62,000 nt of DNA from Cryptomeria japonica. Taxonomy: Eukaryota > Streptophyta > Pinopsida > Cupressales > Cupressaceae. The stretch spans positions 513,742,034 to 513,804,033 of the forward strand of contig NC_081415.1 of NCBI RefSeq assembly GCF_030272615.1, given 5' to 3'. A program made the translations under genes and the position numbers. The notes under the pieces are model-generated. The model had not been told where the DNA came from. It saw only the letters and a list, made by a program, of their open reading frames with translations, and made no database searches. The stretch's first letter is position 1. Every line of letters begins with the position of its first letter. Shown here piece after piece: positions 45,190 through 56,094 of the stretch.

Positions 45190-47499
45190 GCACCATTGAG
45201 AGGGGGAGGGGGTGAATCAGTGGTTCTCAAATCTTTTCCCTTTAGCTATTCTATGAAAGAATACCAATTATTAGATCTAACTATGAACAGACTTACCAGT
45301 TAGTGAGGAGACTAACTCGAATGGAGATACTCACAAGGGGACATCACATAACGCCAGCATATACGAGGAAAACCCAAGATGGGAAAAACCTCGGTGAGCA
45401 ATGTTGTTGGATTCTACTACTCCAATCCAACCTCACAATGAAAATGCTGTTACAAAGTTTAGGGCACCAACCCAAGGAGCACCAATCCCTGACTTTATGG
45501 GCTACAACCCAAAGGAGCTACAGCCACTGACTTTAGGGCACCTACCTAGGGAGCACCAACCCCTAACTCTAGGGCACCTACCCAAGGAGTACCAACCCCT
45601 AACTTTATGGGCTACAATGCAAAGGAGCTACAACCCCTGCATCGAGCTACAACTTAGTGTTCTCAATGAAAACTTCAAATACAAGAGTAGTGATCTAGTT
45701 AAAAGTGAATCTTGTAACAACTGAAAACAAAATTCTCTGGTGGTAAGGTATTTCCTCAGCCTTACTAGTTCTCTACTCGCTCCGACTGAATCTCTCTTCT
45801 CACTATTGCTACTCACCGGTTCACCTTCTTCTTTGTCAGTTCTCACTTCCTTCAGCTACTCTACTGCACTTTATCGATCCTACACTCAGTTGGTTCTATG
45901 CTTGACTGCTCTGCAAATGCTTTTCTGTTTCTTTGCCCATATGTACACTACCGGGTCTGTACTTCTACCGGTTAACCTCTTCAACCTTGTCTTCCCTCGC
46001 ACTCAGTCTTTCCTCTATCTTCTTGGTGAGAACTTCACTAATCTACATGTAGTGACACAATCCTCTTTTGTTCAGCGGCACTTGACAATTTATTAGGCTT
46101 GTATATTTATAACCCCAACTTCTCGCCAAAAACCAATTTTAAACTTGGCACCTTAGAGTTTTCTTCATTGATCATGAGGCACATCGAATCCACTCAAATC
46201 TAATCGGATCTCAATATAAAGATGTCTATCTATACATATCTGCTATATTCGTGCCTTCCAGAATATGCCGTCCTATTTCAGTAACCTACAATCATTTTGT
46301 CGGCACACTTCTTGGTCAATCGCCATTAATGGCATGATGGATTGTTTCAACTACTTTGAACTGCTTGATTATTCGATCCTGGATCTTCTCTTGTCCATTT
46401 AATCTTGAGCTGTGCACTTCTGCATCTCCACCTCGAGCTTTATAGCCATCAATAATGTCGAACCAATCACAACTACCTCACCAACCTTACTTCATTGTCC
46501 TATGCATGTTTCATCCACCACTTCATGCAAGTTTGCCACTTCATCTTCACATGGCATCACAATCAGTATCCACATCATCACACTATTCTCTCGGTTCATG
46601 CCTAGTCACCAAACACACAAATAACTAGTTTCATATACCAGTAAATAAACCCTACCGGCGCATAACGCCTTTTCGGTAAACCTTCATGCCTACACCATTT
46701 TAATCTTGCTGGTGTAGTACATCAATCGAGCAGCAACCATGTCGGTCCACAACAGCTATCAGGGGTAACACATCGTGTGTAACTTCATCCGATGAAGGTC
46801 TTCCACTTTTTCACATTCTGCTGACTCAGTTGCACTCCTCTTTATCAAGTGAGAACCTTATCTTTCTTGTTTCTTCTCTAATGATTCACCAGTTGACATA
46901 ACATGTCAACTAACACCTATACAAAATTAGGTAGATGTGTCTATCGGTGGACAACATACTTTCCTTCTTGCCGGTGAGACACATTGACGACACCAATCAT
47001 CATGCTCCAATTGCTCTGCATCAACCATCCTTCAGCATCCCTAGGACACAATTAGGGAACACCAACAAGCATGTTAGAATCATTAGTAAAAGTTGTGCCA
47101 ACACCACTTATGAAATCTTCATCGATAAACATTTGAACTTCAAGAACAACAACAATTGTCACAAAGAAAGATAACCTATAGACCACCAAATCACAAACCA
47201 TGTGAAATTAAGATACACAAGACTATCCGAAAAAATCTCCCAAGAATGCAGCTCAAGGTTTGATCATAGCAGAATATACCACAGGAAATACTGAACTTTA
47301 CAAAACATTGATCAGAAGACCAAACTACAAACTGAATCATATGATATGATCAATTAAGCTTTTTGGATCACCGAAACCAATACAGAAAGATGTAATGATA
47401 CTAGAAATACTCCATACCCCAAACCATGATCTCAATAAACCAATCTACAATCAAGAGAGCAATAAATCGTAGGAATATGTTGACATCAATGACAACAAC
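45190..47499 (-). mobile_element. Copia-type LTR(s), minus strand, composite
   Basis: The left end has the GGGGGTGAATCAG block and then GATGGGAAAAACC, as in the complete copia LTRs at 48,422 and 54,597. The right end reads on the minus strand as TGTTGTTGTCATTGATG, the same start as the LTR at 15,084-16,379. The right-hand 455 bp match 15,924-16,379; the left 1.85 kb do not. A second possible LTR start (minus-strand TGTTGGTGTTCCC) lies at the change point (about 47,068). A composite of two copia LTRs is likely. Confidence 0.5.
45461..45640. repeat. Short tandem repeats inside LTR, ~36 bp
   Basis: Five to six degenerate units of the type GGGCACCTACCCAAGGAG...CCAACCCCTAACT alternate with GGGCTACAACCCAAAGGAGC...ACAGCC variants. 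They sit just after the conserved GGGAAAAACC block. Confidence 0.8.
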
Positions 47500-47588
47500 A
47501 TATATACATAAATATATAAATATATGTACACATATATATATATATATACAAAAGTATATACACATATATATACACATATGTATATATG
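47500..47588. repeat. TA/CA-rich microsatellite
   Basis: Counterpart of 16,380-16,450 with expanded TATATATA and ACACATATAT units. Confidence 0.85.
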
Positions 47589-48416
47589 GGTAAACTCACA
47601 ATAACGGTTTCCACTTTTTCCAAGGAATGAAATTGGAGGAGGTGGGCAAAAAAATTCGGGGGGGTTCGAATGAACTGGAGGTGTTTCAACGAACCACCCC
47701 CAAGGGTTTAATTGAACCCACCTTCAGGTCTTGGTTCATTCGAACCCCAGATTGACATACGGGTTCAACTTTCGACCTGCATTATTTCAGGTGCATAAAA
47801 TAACCTTTTTTAAAGTTAATAATTTATTTTTATTTTTTTTAAATTTATTTAAAAATTAATAAATAATTTATTTTTTAATTAAATAATTGTATATTTATTG
47901 TTTTTTTCAGCATTTTAGAAAAACCTTATCAAAAACTTAGAAAACACATCTATACTGAAATCTTAAAACTTAGAAAAATGTTTCAAATATTTTAGAAAAA
48001 CATTACCAAAATTAAAACTTAGAAAAATGTTAGAAAAACTTAATTTAATGTTTTGATTTAATGTCAATTTTTTTTTTTAATTAAATAACTATATATGTAT
48101 TTTTTTTTCAACTTTTTATAAAAAGTTATGAAAAACTTAGAAAACTAAGGTAGTAAATTAAAACTTAGAAATTTTTTAAGAAAAACATTAGCAAAATTAA
48201 AAATTAGGAAAATGTTACAAAAATAAATATAATAAATTAAAACATTAGAAAAAGGAAAATAATAAATTTAAATTTAAAAAAATATTGTAAAACTTAGATA
48301 ACAAATTTAAACAAATTATACAAAATAAAACCTTTGTGACCCCTTTTCACATCCTATTACACACACAACATGACCCCTTAGGACCCCTTAAGACCACATA
48401 TGCCCCTGACAACACT
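47589..48416. mobile_element. Left part of array-bearing LTR, copy 3
   Basis: Colinear with 16,451-17,525 of copy 2, including the AAAACTTAGAAAA-rich tract. It lacks about 228 bp at a TTCAA junction (47,764-47,768). It ends at the copia insertion point. Confidence 0.6.
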
Positions 48417-48421
48417 ATATG
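48417..48421. repeat. Target-site duplication of copia element, left
   Basis: ATATG, repeated at 56,090-56,094. Copy 2 keeps the unoccupied site near 17,515-17,535 (GACAACACTATAT then TCCCCTT). Confidence 0.9.
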
Positions 48422-49934
48422 TGATAGTTTTGAAACTAATATGTTTAGTGCAGATGCCAAGCTAACAAGATGAGAGGGGGGGGTGAATCATACAAACTTA
48501 ATCTTCCATAAAAACAACAGATTCAACCTCAGTAAACTTATAAGAAAAACTGTAAAGCATTCAGACTCATAAACAGATAAGATCACACAACATATAACAC
48601 TAGATTTAAGATGGAAACCCAAATAGGGAAAAACCACTATGGGATTTTGGACCCACTAAGAAATATACTCTTCTAGAGTATGCTCAGTTAAAAGAAAATC
48701 CTGTTAAAGATTACAAACACATTGCTAGATGTGACCTGGTTAAGGGATTTCCCTCAGATCTGTTAGGATCTTCACCTTGTTAGAGGTGACCTTGTTAAAG
48801 GATTTCAAACACTCAATCTGAATGTTACCTTGCTAGAGGGTTTTACAACTAAGACTTTTAAGTCCACTTGGTTAAGAGATTTTTTGTCACTTCACAAAAT
48901 AACAGTAATAAAATATATCTGCAACTTCACATCTACAAATGCTAAAGCAGATTCTTATTTGCTCAATACAATCTTAGTCATAGGACTTATCTTGTCCCTC
49001 TGTTGGGCTCTATACTCTATTATCAAAATAGGTCTTCAAGCTTTTGTGCTTGGTAATCACTATGTAGCATTCCTATGCTTACACTTGCCCACATACATTG
49101 TTTATCAATAGTTCTTTATTTATAAACAATTTGCCAACTGCTTAATCTCCTTGATCACATTTCCCATGATCAATCATAGCCATCAGATCTTCAAACTCGA
49201 CCAGGTTCAATGTATTCTTCAATCTAAAAATGTTTTACCTCACCTTGGAACTTGCATACATTTCTTGGAACTTGTGCTAAGGTATTGTGGATCAATCTGA
49301 GCTGTAGATCTTCCTGCAGATCTTCCATAGCCATAGATTCTTTAACAAAATTTATGCATGGCTTACTGATCATTTAATCAACTCCATCTGATCAGCTTCC
49401 TTCATTAAATAATGCATTTAATCATTTAATGCATTCTGTTATTACTCGGTTGCAACTCGGTAAATACTAAACTTTACTCAGTAGACATTTCTACCTTCAT
49501 TAATCGATAGAGATAACCTTAGGGTTTACCGACTAGGTTCCTTAGGGTTTACTGACTAGGTTCTTTTCTCGGTAACATAGTATAGTATTAACCTTACAAA
49601 AAATAGAATATTTAGGATATCAAAACAATCTAAACATCATGATCTCATCATTGTCTAACTCAATACTAGTTGCCCATTGAATAACTTATTTCTCCCCTTA
49701 TTCATCACATTCTTTCTGTGTCACTCACCGACATCTTTATACTCATCAAATCATACTGCTTATGATATGGCAACATCATAATAACTTAGAAAATCAATTT
49801 CTTGACATCAATGACAAAATAATAATGTTAAGATAGTGAACATCCTTAATCAGTTATATCCATAGTCATCAACAACCTTCTCAATATCCTTATTGAAATG
49901 CCAACAATCTCACTTTGTAATTAGAATGCCAACA
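48422..49934 (-). mobile_element. Copia 3' LTR
   Basis: On the plus strand it runs from TGATAGTTTTGAAAC to GAATGCCAACA. It is 3' with respect to the minus-strand coding region and lies next to the polypurine tract. It matches 54,597-56,089 throughout. Confidence 0.93.
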
Positions 49935-49950
49935 ATCTCCCCCTTTAGCA
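49935..49950 (-). other. Copia polypurine tract
   Basis: Minus strand reads GCTAAAGGGGGAGAT just before the 3' LTR. A second AAAGGGGGAGAAG tract lies at about 50,106-50,118. Confidence 0.8.
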
Positions 49951-50347
49951 TTGATGGCAAAACCAATTGATTTGACTTAAAAGATTTGGATTGCGGTGAA
50001 ATTCTGAAATGCTGAAATGCTCTCCCTCTATCATTAGTCTTCTCCCTGGTTCTGAAATGTAGTCTTCTCCTTCAGTCAGTAGACTTCTCCCCCCTTCATT
50101 AGTCTTCTCCCCCTTTGACAACAATGCCAAAAATGAAAAGAACTAAAACATAATTTTTGTCACTGAGAAGTGAATTCCTTGTTGTTATTTATCTACTTAG
50201 TCTTGGTCTAAGCATTATGTCTTTAATTCTGGCTCATGTTATTGTTTCCTGCACACCTTTAGAAAACCTCCTAAAGTATGTAAATCAGCATCAACTCCTA
50301 AAAGATATTCTGTAGAGTCATCGAATTGATTCTTTCACCGAACTTGG

Positions 50348-50947
50348 TCAATGAATGGAAGATAGGGGTAGGACCCCTAACTGACTTCTGAGATACTCAA
50401 AAGTGTCCCTTGGTAGTGGCTTGGTGAAGATATCTACTATTTTCTCCTTTGTGCTAACATACTCCAACACCACTTTCTTCTCTTGAACTTCTTTTCTAAG
50501 ATAAAGATATTTGATAGAGATGTGCTTTGTCTTAGAGTGCATTATAGGATTCTTTGAAATGTTTATGGCACTAGTGTTATCATAGAATATGGTTACTGGC
50601 TCGGTAACTTGCTCATTTATGCCTTCCAACAGTTGTTTGATCCATGCTATATTGGTACAATTTAATGTTGCAGCAACATATTCAGCTTTTGCTGTTAATT
50701 ATGAAACACATCCTTGTTTCTTGCTAAGCCAACTCACTAGTCTTTCTCCTAAAAAGAAAGCTCCTCCACTTGTGCTTTTCCTATCATCAATGTTGCCTGC
50801 CCAATAAGAATCAGTATAAACTTTTAAATCAAAGACTTTTCCTTTCTGATATACTAAGCCATAATCTTCAGTGCCTTTCAAGTATCTGAAAATTCTTTTG
50901 ATTGTTGTCATGTGTGTTTCCACTGGAATCTGCAGAGAATCTTGCAA
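50348..50947 (-). pseudogene. Copia RNase H domain, broken
   Basis: Terminal part of pol: RIFRYLKGTEDYGLVY, then VYTDSYWAGNIDDRKSTSG (first catalytic Asp in YTDS), AKAEYVAA (Glu), FYDNTSAINISKNP (Asp) and HSKTKHISIKY. It ends VDIFTKPLPRDTF, the usual C-terminus of plant copia pol. A stop (TAA) lies in the middle before LTAKAEY, and a one-base frameshift near 50,930 separates it from the reverse transcriptase. Confidence 0.9.
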
Positions 50948-52172
50948 CTATTCCTACTGCATGTGCTATATCTGGCCTACTGTGAACAACATATTGTAGC
51001 TTTCCAATCATAGATCGGTAAAGTGTATCATCAACAGATGCAGATTCATCATTCTTTGATAGTTTATAGTTGGTAGTCATAGGAGTACTTACTGGTTTTG
51101 AATCCTCCATTACAAATTTCTTCAAGATTTCCTTTATGTACTTGGATTGGGTAATGAAAATTTCATCTTTCATTTGCAGTATCTGTAAACCTATAAAATA
51201 CTTTATCTCACCGATTAATGACATCTCAAATTCTTTGCTCATTTCATTTCCAAAGTTTTTGCATAGAGAGTCATTTCCACAAAAGATAATATCATCAACA
51301 AATATGGCTGAGATCAATATTCCATACTCATCATTCTTCATGTAAATATTGTTGTTTTCACTTGTTCTTATAAAACCAATTTTGATCAAATACGAATGCA
51401 ATCTCTCATACCATGCTCTAGGTACTTATTTTAAGCCATATAAAGCTTTATTCAATTTACATACCTAATCATTATTTTCTTCTTCAACAAATCCTTCAGG
51501 TTGTTCAATGAAAACTTCTTCTTTTAATATACCATTCAGAAATGCAGATTTGACATCCATTTGATATACCTTGAAATTTTTAAATGCAGCATATGCCAAC
51601 AATGTTCTTACTTCTTCAAGTCTTGCCATAGGGGCAAAAGTTTCACCATAATCAATTCCTTCTTCCTGAGCATAACCTTTGCAAACTAGTCTTGCTTTAT
51701 TTCGAATGACCTCACCTTTTTCATTTAGCTTGTTTCTGAAAATCCACTTTGTATCGATTACATTTTTGACCTTCAGTCTTGGGACCAGTGTCCATGTGTC
51801 ATTCTTCTTGATTTGATCGATCTCCTCTATCATAGCATTTATCCAATCTTCACTATTAAATGCCTCTTTCACTATTCTCGGTTCAAATTCAGATATTAGA
51901 CATGTGTTTTGTCTCAGTTTGTTCCTTGTCATCACTGGATCATCCTTATCTCCTATAATTTGACTTGATGCATGATTCCTTCTAACATACTTGGCTAATA
52001 CAGGCTTAGTAGACTCTATATGTTCTTCTTCATCACTCGGTAACTCGATATTCTCTTCATTTCCTTCAGTAGTCTTCTTGGTAGGACTTCTTGGTTGAAC
52101 ATAGACAAATCCTTCATAATCTTCTAGTTCTTTGGAGTTTCCCTTCATCATTTCTGTCTGTAAATTCATCAA
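50930..52172 (-). pseudogene. Copia reverse transcriptase domain, broken
   Basis: RVT_2-type polymerase: [47 protein letters not shown] (first Asp), a KALYGLK/VPRAWYERL block, the catalytic FVDDIIF, and YFIGLQILQ. All canonical blocks are present. Stops sit after EENND (about 51,464) and after ALYGLK (about 51,430), where Gln is expected, so these are probably CAA or CAG to stop changes. The region upstream (52,000-52,172) is the variable linker after integrase. Confidence 0.92.
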
Positions 52173-53180
52173 TTTTCATATTTGCACTTTCTACTATTTT
52201 GTTAAATGATTTTATCAAACATTTATATGCTTTGCTTCTAGAAGAATAACCTAGAAATGTTCCTTCTTCACTTTTCTGATGAAACTTACCATTTCTATTA
52301 TCTTTGTGTACATAGCATCTACTTCCAAATATTTTAAAATAACTTACATTGGGTTTCTTGTCATACCAAATTTCATAAGGTGTCTTCAAAGTTCCTTTCT
52401 TCAATTGTACTCGGTTCAAGGTGTAAGCTATTGTGCTTATTGCTTCTCTCCAAAATGTTTGTGGCACTTTCTTTTCAATCATCAGGGTTTTGGCATAATC
52501 CACAATAGATCTGTTTCTCCTCTCAGCTATTCCATTTTGTTGTGGGGTTCTCGGTGCAAAGACTTGCCTTTTAATACCATGATCATTGCAAAACAAGTTG
52601 AACTCATCAGATGTGAACTCTCCTCCTCTGTCTGATCTAAGACATTTCAGTTGTCTTCCTGTCTCATTTTCAACTCTTGCCTTGTACCATTTAAACATTT
52701 GAAAAGCTTTTGATTTTTCTTTAAAAACATTACTGACATCATCCTTGAGTAATCATCCACAAATAATATGAAATATTTATCACCATAGTAACTCTGAACT
52801 TTCATAGGACCACAAAGATCAATATGCACAAGATCTAAAATTCCCTTAGAAGTGTAGGACTTACTTGTAAAGCTTGATTTTGTCATCTTTCCCATCTAGC
52901 ATCCTCGGCACATAGCATTCTCAAGTTTTTCAAGACTCGGTAGCCCTCTTACTTGGCGCTTCTTACTTATTTTGATCAGATTGTCAAAATTTACATGACA
53001 AAACCTTTTATGCCATAACCAAGTATCATCTATCTTTGCATATAGACACTTATTCCAAGTTGATCCAAGGTGAAATGTGTTACCTTTTGTTTGTGTCCCA
53101 GTAGCAACTAACTTTCCATGCTTGTCATGAACTTTGACAATTCCTTTTGGAAACTCTATTCGGTAACCTGTGTTGTTTAG
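52114..53180 (-). pseudogene. Copia integrase region, broken
   Basis: Pre-integrase zinc-binding part (LWHKRFCHVNF near 53,020, then CRGC near 52,900), followed by the DDE core: HIDLCGP (Asp), LRSDRGGEFTSDEF (Asp), and QQNGIAERRNRS (Glu), then TPYEIWYDKKPNV and GSRCYVHKD. Stops fall after CRGC and after LLSVA, both at Gln-type positions. A frame change near 52,690 splits the core into two open pieces. Confidence 0.9.
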
Positions 53181-53504
53181 CTATGCTACACTCAACAAAT
53201 TGTATTTCAAACCTTCAACCCAATAAACATCATTACATTTGGCATTGTCAAGAAGTGTTATGGATCCTTTACCTCTTACCAAACAAGGTGCATCATTACC
53301 AAATCTCACATAGCCTCCATCATAATCTTCTAATATAATAAACTTGTGTTTATCACCTATCATGTGATGTGAGCATCCACTATCTATGATCCAAGAATCA
53401 TTAGTATTTATATGAGATATTAAAGCTTTCTCTTCATACCTTTCTTCATCTAATCCATCTTTGATAGCCACATAAACAAATTCTTCTATATTAGTTTCAT
53501 CCAA
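53181..53504 (-). pseudogene. Copia protease domain
   Basis: WIIDSGCSHHMIGD contains the D-S-G active site of a copia-type aspartic protease, followed by VRFGNDAPCLVRGKGSI and GLKYNLLSVA, the usual end of the domain. Open for 107 codons, then a TAG. Confidence 0.9.
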
Positions 53505-53639
53505 TTTATCATCATTAGATTCCTCATCAGGTATTAGACATGCCCTTTAATCTCTTCTCCTGAAGTCTCAGTGTCCTCTATAATGATTATCTTTCTGTTT
53601 GTCATTTCGGTAATCTCTCTTTTCACTAGATTCTTTGTC

Positions 53640-54550
53640 AGGACAGTTAGAAGTCATATGTCCAATTCTATCATAGTTAAAACATTTCAAGGGAATTTTC
53701 CTTTGTACTTACCTTTTCCTCTTAGTAACCTTCTGGCTAATAGTGCTTCAAACTCTTCTTGCTTTCTGATTTCCTCATATAGTTTGTGTACCTCCTCCAT
53801 GTTTTTGTGAAATCTTTCACTTGCTCCACTATGATTCCCTTTAGAATACTTATACTTTCTATCATTGTAATTATCAGATTCATCAAGATGGAAAGAATTA
53901 AATGCAGACTCAACTTTATTTACTAATGACCCACTGTTATCAAAGTTACTTAACTCAAATGCATGTATCTTACCAATAGTAGCATCTAGAGAAACTGGCA
54001 TATTGGGTACAGACCTCAATTCATTGATTGCAAAGACTCAGATTGCATAAGCTGGTAGAAGGGTTCTTAAAAACTTACTTGTTACATCCTTTTCTTCAAT
54101 AGTTCCACCTGCTCCTTTGATTTGATTGACAATCTCCTTTAGTCTTGTACTGTACTGGATTATGTTCTCACCTTCATCCATCCTCGTAGATTCAAGTTGT
54201 CCTCTTAGACTATCCACTTTTTCTCTTTGAACATGATCATCTCCACCATACACAGATATGAGCTTATCCCACATTGCCTTTGCATCATTGCAGCCTTCTA
54301 GGTCATTAAACTTTAAGTCGGTCAATGCAGATGTTATTTCAATCATTGCTTGGATATGTTCTTGATGTTCCTTTATCTCTTCCATTGTCAATGGATAGGT
54401 GTTAGGTGTGGTGTAGTCATTCTCCAGATAATATAAAGCATATTCTCCAACTCCTGATAGGTGTAGCTTCATCCTTTTCTGCCATGTAGAGAAACTAGAC
54501 TTGTTCAGCTTCGGTGCATCCCTCTTATACATCTTGGATCTTTGCCTCAA
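53640..54550 (-). pseudogene. Copia gag with altered zinc knuckle
   Basis: The capsid protein of the element. It starts ~35 bp after the PBS with KLNKSSFSTWQKRMKLHL and continues through DAKAMWDKLISVYGG and a UBN2-type helical region. A TGA (54,036) interrupts after LLPAYAI, where CGA (Arg) is likely. The zinc knuckle (about 53,640-53,685) reads CFNYDRIGHMTSNC: the second Cys of C-x2-C-x4-H-x4-C is Tyr, and it lies one frame away from the upstream part. Confidence 0.88.
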
Positions 54551-54582
54551 GTACTTTCAAACTTTTTCTCCTGGAGTCCAAA

Positions 54583-54594
54583 GCTCTAATACCA
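54583..54594 (-). other. Copia primer-binding site
   Basis: Minus strand reads TGGTATTAGAGC, two bases inside the 5' LTR. It is near-complementary to initiator methionine tRNA. Confidence 0.88.
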
Positions 54595-54596
54595 AT

Positions 54597-56089
54597 TGAT
54601 AGTTATGATATTAATATGTTTAGTGCAGATGCCAAGCTAACAAGATGAGAGATGGGGGGGGTGAATCATACAAACTTAATCTTCCATAAAAACAATAGAT
54701 TCAACCTTGGTAAACTTATAAGAAAAACTATAAAGCATGCAGACTCATAAACAGATAAGATCACAAAACATATAAGACTAGATTTAACGTGGAAACCCAA
54801 ATAGGGAAAAACCACTATGGGATTTCGGACCCACTAAAAAATATACTCTTCTAGAGTATGCTCGGTTAAAAGCAAATACTGTTAAAGATTACAAACACAT
54901 TGCTAGATGTGACCCAATTAAGGGATTTCTCTCATATATGTTAGGATCTTCACCTTGTTAGAGGTGACCTTGTTAAAGGATTTCAAACACTCAATCTGAA
55001 TGTTACCTTGCTAGAGGGTTTTACAAATAAGACTATTAAGTCCACTTGGTTAAGAGATTTTCTGTCACTTCACAAAATAACAGTAATAAAATATATCTGC
55101 AATTTCACATCTACAAATGCTAAAGCAGATTCTTATTTGCTCAATACAATCTTAGTCATAGGACTTATCTTGTCCCTCTATTGGGCTCTATACTCTATTA
55201 TCAAAATAGATCTTCAAGCTTCTGTGCTCGGTAATCACTATGTAGCATTCCTATGCTTACACTTGCCCGCATGCATTGTTTATCAACAGTTCTTTATTTA
55301 TAAACAATTTGCCAACTACTTAATCTCCTTGATCACATTTCCCATGATCAATCATAGCCATCAGATCTTCAAACTCGAACAGGTTCAATGTATCCTTCGA
55401 TCTGAAAATGTTTTAGCTTGCCTTGGAACTTGCATACATTTCTTGGAACTTGTGCTAAGGTATTGCGGTTCAATCTGAGCTGTAGATCTTCCTACCGATA
55501 TTCCATAGCCATAGATTCTTTAACAAAATTTATGCATGGCTTACCAATCATTTAATCAACTCTATCTCATTAGCTTCTTTCATTAATTAATGCATTTAAT
55601 CATTTAATGCATCCTGTTATTACTCGGTTGCAACTCGGTAAATACTAAACTTTACTCGGTAGACATTTCTGCCTTCATTAACCGATAGCGATAACCTTAG
55701 GGTTTATCGACTAGGTTCTTTTCTCGGTAATGTATTATAGTATTAACCTTACAAAAAAAAGAATATGTAGGATATCAAAACAATCTAAACATCATGATCT
55801 CATCATTGTCTAACTCGGTAATAGTTGCCCATTGAATAAATTATTTCTCCCCTTATTCATCACATTCTTTCTGTGTCACTCACCGACATCTTTATACTCA
55901 TCAAATCATACTGCTTATGATATGGCAAAATTATGCTAACTTAGAAAATCAATTTCTTGACATCAATGACAAAATAATAATGTTAAGACAGTGAACATCC
56001 TTAATCAGTTATATCCATAGTCATCAACAACCTTCTCAATATCCTTATTGAAATGCCAACAATCTCACTTTGTAATTAGAATGCCAACA
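54597..56089 (-). mobile_element. Copia 5' LTR
   Basis: Matches 48,422-49,934 along its length and ends GAATGCCAACA on the plus strand. It lies upstream of the PBS in the orientation of the element. Confidence 0.93.
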
Positions 56090-56094
56090 ATATG
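56090..56094. repeat. Target-site duplication of copia element, right
   Basis: ATATG, identical to 48,417-48,421. Confidence 0.9.

Larger units (their letters stand above)
48422..56089 (-). mobile_element. Full-length Ty1/copia retrotransposon, minus strand
   Basis: A 7.7-kb element with two ~1.5-kb LTRs, a polypurine tract, a primer-binding site and gag, protease, integrase, reverse transcriptase and RNase H in the Ty1/copia order (read from 54,550 down to 50,348). It is flanked by perfect ATATG duplications and interrupts the array-bearing LTR of copy 3. By eye the LTRs differ at about 20 of the first ~370 positions, so it is not recent. At least five in-frame stops, mostly CAG/CAA/CGA to stop, and two or more frameshifts prevent autonomous activity. 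Confidence 0.95.

Noticed and set aside
45303-46096. Overlapping frames of 75-118 codons around the LTR repeats
   Set aside because: The periodic peptides come from translating the ~36-bp tandem repeats; the rest is LTR sequence.
48830-49111. Frame of 93 codons, with a longer version at 55,008-55,478
   Set aside because: Both lie within the two copia LTRs at equivalent places and run antisense to the element; the longer version simply lacks one stop.
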